Assembly (NCBI RefSeq): GCF_000745955.1
Contig: NZ_JQKH01000009.1
Span: 1 to 58,211, forward strand
Origin: Alysiella crassa DSM 2578
Lineage (GTDB): Bacteria; Pseudomonadota; Gammaproteobacteria; Burkholderiales; Neisseriaceae
Reading direction: 5' to 3'
Length of the DNA: 58,211 nt
Each line of letters opens with the position of its first letter. Position 1 is the stretch's first letter. Position numbers and translations under genes: made by a program. The notes beneath the pieces were generated by a model that was not told the DNA's origin, made no database searches, and saw nothing but the letters and a program-made list of their open reading frames with translations. Of this stretch, positions 52,457 through 58,211 are shown piece by piece.

Positions 52457-53536
52457 ATGTCTGACGACAGCAAATTACTTCCCCACCGCCAAGCAATTGA
52501 CAGCATTGATAAGCAAATTCTTGATTTAATGAATGAACGCGCCAAACACGCCCGCGCCATCGGCGAACTCAAAGGCACAGGCGTGGTGTATCGCCCCGAG
52601 CGTGAAGCACAAGTATTGCGCCGCATTAAAGATTTGAATATTGGACCTTTACCCGATGAAGCGGTGGCGCGATTGTTTCGTGAAATCATGAGTGAATGTT
52701 TGGCGGTGGAACGTCCGCTCACGATTGCGTATTTGGGACCTGAAGGCACGTTTACCCAGCTTGCCGCCATGAAGCATTTTGGACACGCGGCGCACACGGT
52801 TTCCTGTTTGACGGTGGACGAAAGCCTGCGTTTGGTGGAAGCGCGGCAGGCGGATTATGTGGTTGCGCCTGTGGAAAATTCTACTGAAGGCTCGGTGGGG
52901 CGGACGTTGGATTTGTTGGTGGCGACACCATTGCAAGCGTGCGGCGAAGTGGTTTTGCGGATTCATCATCATTTTTTGCGCTCACAAGCGGTTGATTTTT
53001 CAGAATTGGATATGGTTTATGCCCACGCACAGGCTTTGGCGCAATGCCAACATTGGCTGACCAAGCATTTACCTGATACAGTCAAACGCGTAGCAGTGTC
53101 CAGCAATGCCGAAGCGGCGCGTTTGGCAGCACAAAATCCGCGTACTGCCGCCATTGCCAGTCAAGCCGCCGCCGAAATTTATGCGTTGAACAAAATCGCC
53201 AGTAATATTGAAGATGAACCGAATAACACCACCCGTTTTTTGGTTTTGGGTCATCAGGAAACCACGCCGAGTGGTCAAGACAAAACGTCTTTGGTGGTGG
53301 GTGCGCCGCATAGAGTGGGGTCTTTGCACAATATTATTGCGCCATTTATGCAAATGGGCATTTCCATGACCAAATTTGAAAGCCGCCCCAGCAAAGCAAA
53401 TTTATGGGAATATGTGTTTTTCATTGATATTGAAGGACATGTTTTGGACGAAAAAGTTCAGGCTGCCTTAACTTTATTGCGTGAACAAGCGGTGTTTGTG
53501 AAAGTGGTGGGCGCGTATCCTGTGGCGGTGTTGTGA
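52457..53536 (+). CDS. pheA: Chorismate mutase / prephenate dehydratase (P-protein)
   Basis: A 359-residue bifunctional enzyme of phenylalanine synthesis. An AroQ chorismate mutase domain covers about residues 5-85 ('RQAIDSIDKQILDLMNERAK'). The prephenate dehydratase domain covers about 92-270 ('AYLGPEGTFTQLAAMKHFG', 'VENSTEGSVGRTLDLL'). A C-terminal ACT domain, which senses Phe, contains 'GISMTKFESRPSKANLWEY'. Length is normal. No Phe-rich leader peptide is seen in the 55 bases between the hscB region and its start. Confidence 0.97.
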   Translation: MSDDSKLLPHRQAIDSIDKQILDLMNERAKHARAIGELKGTGVVYRPEREAQVLRRIKDLNIGPLPDEAVARLFREIMSECLAVERPLTIAYLGPEGTFTQLAAMKHFGHAAHTVSCLTVDESLRLVEARQADYVVAPVENSTEGSVGRTLDLLVATPLQACGEVVLRIHHHFLRSQAVDFSELDMVYAHAQALAQCQHWLTKHLPDTVKRVAVSSNAEAARLAAQNPRTAAIASQAAAEIYALNKIASNIEDEPNNTTRFLVLGHQETTPSGQDKTSLVVGAPHRVGSLHNIIAPFMQMGISMTKFESRPSKANLWEYVFFIDIEGHVLDEKVQAALTLLREQAVFVKVVGAYPVAVL

Positions 53537-53568
53537 GTTTCAGGCCGCCTGAAGTTTGGATAATGGAC

Positions 53569-53647
53569 GTAGGGTGCGCCGTGCGCACCTAAATCCACCA
53601 CAATATTTCAATGATTCAAACCATTTGGTGCGCACGGCGCACCCTAC
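53569..53647. repeat. GTAGGGTGCG-family hairpin repeat, copy 5
   Basis: GTAGGGTGCGCCGTGCGCACC (in two parts, 53569-53589) and its exact reverse complement at 53627-53647, 21 bp. The inner bases differ from the other copies (GCCGTGC instead of GTACCAC), yet both arms changed together. The outer arm TCATGTACTC at 53653-53662 is a decayed CGTGTACTG. Confidence 0.85.
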
Positions 53648-53701
53648 ATATTTCATGTACTCAAAGGTAGCCTGAAAATATTCATTCAATGGAAAACAAA
53701 A

Positions 53702-54151
53702 ATGTTTCAAAAAATCAAATTATTCATTACGTTATCTGTTGTAGCGATGGCAACAGCTTGCTCCATTTTGCCAAGCAGCAAGGGCAATGCGAAAGATTTA
53801 TTAGACCGCGCCATTGTTTCCCAAAATCAACAACATTATGCGGTGGCTTTAACCCAATTTCAGGCAGCAGACGCGGCTGGACACGCTCAAGCACCGCGTT
53901 ATATTGGCTTGATTTATTTGAATGAGCTGGGCGTGAAGAAAAATCCGCATTTAGCGTTCCAGCAATTTCAACGCGCTGCTAATCAGGGCGATGAAACCGC
54001 ACAATATTGGCTGGCTTATTGCTATGAAAACGGCGTAGGCACGGCGGCGGATTTGGCATTGGCAAAACAGTGGTATGCCAAAGCCGTTGGCAGCGATGAA
54101 TCTGTGTCCAAATTGGCAATTGAGGCATTAAAACGCTTAAAAGCGATTTAA
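53702..54151 (+). CDS. Sel1-repeat lipoprotein
   Basis: 149 residues. The signal peptide ends in lipobox 'ATAC' (Cys about residue 20). Two to three Sel1-type repeats follow: 'APRYIGLIYLNELGVKKNPH' and 'AQYWLAYCYENGVGTAADLA'. It is likely a small envelope scaffold protein. The start at 53702 has a weak ribosome-binding site. It is followed after 75 bases by the YccS-like gene. Confidence 0.85.
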   Translation: MFQKIKLFITLSVVAMATACSILPSSKGNAKDLLDRAIVSQNQQHYAVALTQFQAADAAGHAQAPRYIGLIYLNELGVKKNPHLAFQQFQRAANQGDETAQYWLAYCYENGVGTAADLALAKQWYAKAVGSDESVSKLAIEALKRLKAI

Positions 54152-54226
54152 TAATTTTCAGGCTGCCTGTGCATTTATATTTTTCAAAACCATTAAAATC
54201 ATTATTTAAATCAAAAAACTGAATTC

Positions 54227-56482
54227 ATGAAAACACCGCCCATTAATCCCAAAATCATTGCCACCTTGCCCGTACTGTTGAGTTCGGGCGTGGTTACGGC
54301 GACTGTTTACCATTTTGGTTGGTGGGGGCTGTATTTATCGCCTTTGATTTTGGGGATTTTGGCGGGCGGTTTGGCGGATTTGGACAATGGTTTTACAGGA
54401 CGATTGAAAAATATCCTATTTTCCATGATTACGTTTGCGTTTAGCTCTTTGGCGGTGCAAGCGACTTTTAATCAGCCGATTTTATTGGTAACGACTTTTA
54501 CCGCGTTGGCGTTTATTTTTACCATGTTTGGCGCGGCGGGCAATCGTTACCGTACGATTGCCTTTGCCACGCTGGTGGTGGCGGTTTATACGGCGTTGTC
54601 TCACGATAATAATCTGAAATGGTATATGAATACGGGTTTGATGTTGTGTGGGGCGTTGTTGCACAGTTTGGCGAGTTTGCTGGTGCATATTTTGTTTCCC
54701 TATCGCCCTGTGCAGGAAAATATGGCAAACGCGTATGCGGCGTTGGCGCGTTATTTGGATAATAAAGCGGATTTTTTTGACCCAGACGAAGTGGATTTTC
54801 TGGAACAAAAACAAATTGATTTGGCAATGAATCATACGCAAGTCATTACTGCTTTTTCTGTTTGCCAAAATGCGCTATTTTACCGCATGAAAGGGCAACA
54901 TCGCCACCCTCGCACCACCAAAATGTTGCGTTACTATTTTATCGCGCAAGATATTCACGAGCGGATTAGCTCTAGTCATGTGCATTATCAAGCGTTTGCG
55001 GAACAAATGAAGCACAGCGACTTGATTTTTCGTATTCAACGACTACTGCGTTTGCAAGCACAAGCCTGCCGCGATTTTTCAGGCAGCCTGAAAACGCAAA
55101 CGGAATACCAATACGCCACGAAATTACAACGTGCTACCACAGGCGCGGAATGTTCATTGCAACATTACGCCAAGCAACCACATGACAATGCGATTGCGCC
55201 GTATCGTGTACAGCGTTTGTTAGACAATATTATGCACGTTAGCCGCCAATTCAGCCATTTGGGGACGAGTGATGTGGAAAGTGAAGAACAAAAATCGTCC
55301 ACCATGCGCGATTTGAAACATCGGCTGTGGTCGCCCGAAACGGGTGGTTTCAAAGGCGCGTGGCGTGCTTTGCACAAGCAAGCCACGTTGGAGTCGCCTG
55401 TGTTTCGTCATGCGGTGCGTATGGCTATAAGTGTTTGTTTATGTTGTATTTTTGTTTATCAGATTCCAAATATTCCCACCAATTTCTTACCTTTAAAATT
55501 AAAAATGGTGGACGAGCAAATTCATTTTGGCTACTGGATTTTGCTGACGGCGATTTATGTGTGTCAGCCTAACTATTCCGCCACGAAAAAACGGCTGATT
55601 CAGCGTATTTTGGGGACGGTGGCTGGTGTGTTAGTGGGTGCGGCTTTGTTGCCATTGTTAAATTTAACTTTGAAAATTAAATTGATATTGATTGTGGTGA
55701 TGTTGTCGCTGTTTTTCCTGTTTCGCACCAATAAGCACAGTTTTTCCACTTTTTTCATTACGATACAGGCAATTTTAGGTTTTTCGGTGGCGGGCTATGA
55801 TGTGAGTGCATTTTTCGTGCCACGTGTGGTGGATACAGTGGTGGGGGCGTTGATTTCGGGGGCGGCGGTGTATTTTTTATGGGCGGACTGGAAATATGTA
55901 GGTTTGGACAAAACCAGCGCGGCGGCAATTCGCAGCAATGCAGGCTACCTGAAAGCGGTATTAGATGAATTAAGTCAATACAGTCAAATAGATAGTTTGG
56001 AATATCGCCAAGCGCGACGCTTGAGTCAAGACCGTGCGGCGAGTTTGTCTAGTGTGTTGTCTGATATGTCTGGCGATCCGAGTAAATATGGTTCGCGTTT
56101 ACAAGATGGTTTTTTATTGTTAAAAATCAATTATTCGCTAATTAGTTATATTGCTGCATTGGGCGCGTTTCGCAATAAAATTCAGCGCGATGATGATGAA
56201 ACCGTATTCATGTTTCCCTTTTTTGCGGCAGCACGCAAAATGGTGGATTTATTGAATAATGTGCCAACGTGTACGCCCGATGAATTTCAGGCTGCCTTGA
56301 TTGCTTTGCAAAATGATTTGGAAGATTTGCGCCCAGTCGCGCCTGCTCTAGAATATGAAGACAATAGTCATACACAAAATCAGGTGTTGTGGCAACAGCT
56401 TGTGATGATGAGTGAGTTATTGCAACCGTGTTATGACGCTTTGCATGGTTTAGATGAGCAAGAACAGCTTCAGGCAGCCTGA
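54227..56482 (+). CDS. YccS/FUSC-family inner-membrane protein
   Basis: 751 residues. Two blocks of about five or six transmembrane helices (about 10-165 and 395-535) are each followed by a soluble helical domain, the typical YccS/YhfK layout. The FUSC motif is visible in the second block: 'HFGYWILLTAIYVCQPNYSA' then 'KKRLIQRILGTVAGVLVG'. Relatives include aromatic-acid exporters (AaeB), but the substrate of YccS is unknown. Residues 'SGSLK' near 290 come from an in-frame DUS. The last residues 'QAA' and the stop codon lie inside another DUS. Confidence 0.9.
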   Translation: MKTPPINPKIIATLPVLLSSGVVTATVYHFGWWGLYLSPLILGILAGGLADLDNGFTGRLKNILFSMITFAFSSLAVQATFNQPILLVTTFTALAFIFTMFGAAGNRYRTIAFATLVVAVYTALSHDNNLKWYMNTGLMLCGALLHSLASLLVHILFPYRPVQENMANAYAALARYLDNKADFFDPDEVDFLEQKQIDLAMNHTQVITAFSVCQNALFYRMKGQHRHPRTTKMLRYYFIAQDIHERISSSHVHYQAFAEQMKHSDLIFRIQRLLRLQAQACRDFSGSLKTQTEYQYATKLQRATTGAECSLQHYAKQPHDNAIAPYRVQRLLDNIMHVSRQFSHLGTSDVESEEQKSSTMRDLKHRLWSPETGGFKGAWRALHKQATLESPVFRHAVRMAISVCLCCIFVYQIPNIPTNFLPLKLKMVDEQIHFGYWILLTAIYVCQPNYSATKKRLIQRILGTVAGVLVGAALLPLLNLTLKIKLILIVVMLSLFFLFRTNKHSFSTFFITIQAILGFSVAGYDVSAFFVPRVVDTVVGALISGAAVYFLWADWKYVGLDKTSAAAIRSNAGYLKAVLDELSQYSQIDSLEYRQARRLSQDRAASLSSVLSDMSGDPSKYGSRLQDGFLLLKINYSLISYIAALGAFRNKIQRDDDETVFMFPFFAAARKMVDLLNNVPTCTPDEFQAALIALQNDLEDLRPVAPALEYEDNSHTQNQVLWQQLVMMSELLQPCYDALHGLDEQEQLQAA

Positions 56483-56540
56483 AAACTGTAAAACGTGTAA
56501 AATAGCACACACCCAAAAATTTCACAGAAAGAAAAACATT

Positions 56541-57413
56541 ATGGCAATCAAACCCAAAGGCGGATTAGGGCGCGGTTTAGACGCGCTTATCTCCATTTCC
56601 CCCGCTAGCTATGACGAAGAAAGCGGCGACCGTTTAACCACGTTGCCCGTTGCCGACATTACCCCCGGCAAATACCAAGCGCGGGTGCAAATGGACGACT
56701 CCGCACTTACCGATTTAGCCGAATCCATCAAAGCGCAAGGTGTGATTCAGCCCGTGATTGTGCGCGAGCAGGGCGGACAATTGTATGAATTGATTGCAGG
56801 GGAGCGCCGTTGGCGTGCGGCACAATTGGCAGGTTTGACCGAAATTCCTGTTGTGATTAAAAATGTCGACGACCGTAGCACCATGGCAATGGGTTTGATT
56901 GAAAACATGCAGCGCGAAAACCTGAATCCCATTGAAGAAGCACAAGGGCTTAAACGCCTGATTGATGAATTTAATTTAACCCACGAAACCGTTGCCGAAG
57001 CCATTGGGCGCAGTCGCAGCGCGATTTCCAATAGTTTGCGTTTGCTCAAATTGCCCGAGCCTGTGCAAGATTTATTGTTTAAACGCCATTTGGAAATGGG
57101 ACACGCGCGCGCTTTATTGAGTTTGCCCGTTGCCGACCAATTGGATTTGGCGCACAAAGCGGTGAAAAATGGCTGGTCGGTGCGCGAAATGGAACGCCGC
57201 AGCCAAAGCCTGATGACAGGCAAAAAAACCGAAACCGTTAAACGCATAGACCCCGATTTAAACCGCATTACCGACTCGTTGATTCAACAATTGGGCGTAA
57301 CAGCGGAAATCACCACCCGCGACCGCAAAAAAGGCAAAATTGTCTTGCATTTTGACAGTGCAGATGTGTTTGACGATTTAATGAAACGCTTGGGCGTGAA
57401 ATTAGACAATTGA
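56541..57413 (+). CDS. parB: Chromosome partitioning protein ParB
   Basis: 290 residues. ParB is a CTP-dependent clamp that loads at parS and spreads, helping to move the origin. The N terminus 'KPKGGLGRGLDALI' is the ParA-interacting motif. Box I includes 'ELIAGERRWRAAQLAG' (CTP-binding, about residues 82-97). Box II includes 'GLIENMQRENLNPIEEA'. The helix-turn-helix is 'HETVAEAIGRSRSAISNSLR'. The C-terminal dimerisation domain starts near 225. I start at MAIKPKGG (56541); the upstream extension runs through a DUS. parA is not adjacent. No parS-like palindrome was noticed in the window. Confidence 0.96.
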   Translation: MAIKPKGGLGRGLDALISISPASYDEESGDRLTTLPVADITPGKYQARVQMDDSALTDLAESIKAQGVIQPVIVREQGGQLYELIAGERRWRAAQLAGLTEIPVVIKNVDDRSTMAMGLIENMQRENLNPIEEAQGLKRLIDEFNLTHETVAEAIGRSRSAISNSLRLLKLPEPVQDLLFKRHLEMGHARALLSLPVADQLDLAHKAVKNGWSVREMERRSQSLMTGKKTETVKRIDPDLNRITDSLIQQLGVTAEITTRDRKKGKIVLHFDSADVFDDLMKRLGVKLDN

Positions 57414-57444
57414 TTTTTTTTGCAATTCAGGCAGCCTGAAAACC

Positions 57445-57999
57445 ATGTTAATCGCATTGAATAAACCCTATGGCGTGATTTGCCAATTTTCGCCACACGA
57501 AAAACACCCCACGCTTAAAGATTTCGTTCCTGTTCCCGATGTTTACCCAGCAGGGCGACTGGACACCGACAGCGAAGGTTTGCTGCTGCTCACCGATGAC
57601 GGGCAGCAACAAGCCCGCATTGCCAACCCCAAGTTTAAATTGAAAAAAACCTATTGGGCGCAACTGGAAGGCAGTCCCGATGAAGCCAAACTTGCCCTGT
57701 TCAGGCAGCCTGTGGATTTGGGCGATTTTGTCGCGCAGCCTGCCAATGTGCGTTTGCTGGACGAAGCAGAAATCGCGAAAATTTGGCAACGCGAGCCGCC
57801 GATTCGTGTCCGCCAAACCGTGCCTGATTTTTGGCTGCAAATTCAGATTTCGGAAGGGAAAAATCGCCAAGTTCGCCGAATGAGCGCGAAAGTGGGTTAT
57901 CCGTGTTTGCGGCTGATTCGGGTGGGCATTGGGCGCGTGAATCTGTTTGATTTGGGGTTGGGATTGGGCGAATGGCAGGAATGCCAAACGTTGCCGTGA
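57445..57999 (+). CDS. rluE: 23S rRNA pseudouridine synthase, RluE-like
   Basis: 184 residues: an RsuA/RluE-type catalytic domain without an N-terminal S4 domain. 'LNKPYGVICQFS' (residues 5-16), catalytic Asp40 in 'AGRLDTDSEGLLLLT' and 'ISEGKNRQVRRMSAKVGYP' (from about residue 134) are the conserved parts. Size and lack of S4 domain fit RluE, which modifies U2457 of 23S rRNA in E. coli. An in-frame DUS encodes 'FRQPV' near residue 86. It lies 31 bases after parB, separated by a DUS. Confidence 0.92.
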   Translation: MLIALNKPYGVICQFSPHEKHPTLKDFVPVPDVYPAGRLDTDSEGLLLLTDDGQQQARIANPKFKLKKTYWAQLEGSPDEAKLALFRQPVDLGDFVAQPANVRLLDEAEIAKIWQREPPIRVRQTVPDFWLQIQISEGKNRQVRRMSAKVGYPCLRLIRVGIGRVNLFDLGLGLGEWQECQTLP

Positions 58000-58053
58000 A
58001 TATTTCAGGCAGCCTTTCAGTACACGGCAATTTTTTGAAGTTACCACCAACCT

Positions 58054-58091
58054 GTCCCTCCCCCCCGTCTCCAACGGGGGAGGGCTAGGGT
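58054..58091. repeat. Short inverted repeat CCCTCCCCC / GGGGGAGGG
   Basis: CCCTCCCCCC and the complementary run GGGGGAGGG enclose GTCTCCAAC, a G/C-rich hairpin 3' of rluE. It resembles the CCCTCTCC hairpins at 47293-47396. It could end the rluE transcript, but there is no clear T tail. Confidence 0.6.
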
Positions 58092-58098
58092 GCAGACC

Positions 58099-58210
58099 TG
58101 CCAAGTTCTTAAATTTCATACCGCGTAGGTCGGATACTTGTATCCGACAAAACTTGTGGTTTCGTCTGAAAATGTCGGATACAAGTATCCGACCTACGAA
58201 GAACTTGGCA
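58099..58210. repeat. Nested large palindrome at the right edge
   Basis: Outer arms TGCCAAGTTCTT (58099-58110) and AAGAACTTGGCA (58199-58210). Inner 24 bp arms begin GTAGGTCGGATACTTG (58125-58148) and are perfectly complementary to 58174-58197. Each inner arm is itself a palindrome, GTCGGATAC-TT-GTATCCGAC. The centre holds TTCGTCTGAAAA, close to the Neisseria uptake core. No coding capacity. Confidence 0.85.
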
Positions 58211-58211
58211 A

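Noticed and set aside
57448-58119. Open frame of 223 codons on the minus strand
   Set aside because: It is antisense to the RluE-like gene and runs on through repeats; no recognisable protein features.

Overview
The window is a 58.2 kb piece of a chromosome from a member of the Neisseriaceae, most likely the Kingella / Simonsiella / Alysiella side of the family. The main reason is the DNA uptake sequence: AGGCAGCCTGAA and AGGCTGCCTGAA occur throughout, singly, as inverted pairs behind genes and inside reading frames, while the Neisseria core GCCGTCTGAA is nearly absent. Most genes are neisserial housekeeping genes. There is no prophage, no CRISPR array, no rRNA operon and no complete insertion sequence.

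Layout. 0-4.4 kb, mostly minus strand: pheS (without pheT), a MOSC-domain protein, a lipoprotein, a small membrane protein and an RluF-type pseudouridine synthase. 4.5-8.7 kb, plus strand: a SlyB-type lipoprotein, two tandem duplicated substrate-binding lipoproteins and miaB. 8.7-20.8 kb: ppx, ampG, a tRNA with CAU anticodon, a KefB/C-type antiporter, the overlapping peptidoglycan O-acetylation set patA-patB-ape1, and cstA-ybdD. 21-31 kb: an RnfB-like ferredoxin, argC, a Sel1-repeat protein, a Cys/Met PLP enzyme, the divergent denitrification pair norB/aniA with a consensus FNR box between them, and dapF. 31.6-41 kb: ppsA, a cluster of seven consensus DnaA boxes that looks like a replication origin, nudB, a SirB-like protein, nadK, an M23 peptidase, a membrane protein resembling putative abortive-infection proteins, an ankyrin lipoprotein, ihfA with a MerR-like gene, and tRNA-Pro. 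41-58 kb: rpoD, a Lys/Glu-rich SPOR protein, a large CoA-binding/GNAT protein, four small minus-strand genes, ybaK, ridA, a DegV protein, hscB, pheA, a Sel1 lipoprotein, a YccS-like membrane protein, parB and an RluE-type pseudouridine synthase.

How the genes work together. PatA, PatB and Ape1 would add and remove acetyl groups on peptidoglycan. AmpG (muropeptide recycling), DapF (meso-DAP supply) and the M23 endopeptidase serve the same envelope. AniA reduces nitrite to NO and NorB reduces NO to N2O; FNR would switch this pathway on when oxygen is low. AniA carries a fused C-terminal cytochrome c domain, which may bring its own electron donor. The DnaA-box cluster, with parB about 22 kb away, suggests the window covers the origin region.

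Intergenic DNA is rich in small repeats: inverted DUS pairs acting as terminators; a ~165 bp MITE-like element (two full copies plus solitary ends) with long imperfect terminal inverted repeats and TTA flanks; a family of hairpins built on GTAGGGTGCG...CGCACCCTAC (five copies, one forming a 108 bp near-perfect palindrome); a 42 bp direct repeat; and a large nested palindrome at the right edge. All functional calls rest on reading the sequence and remembered family features. No database search was run.
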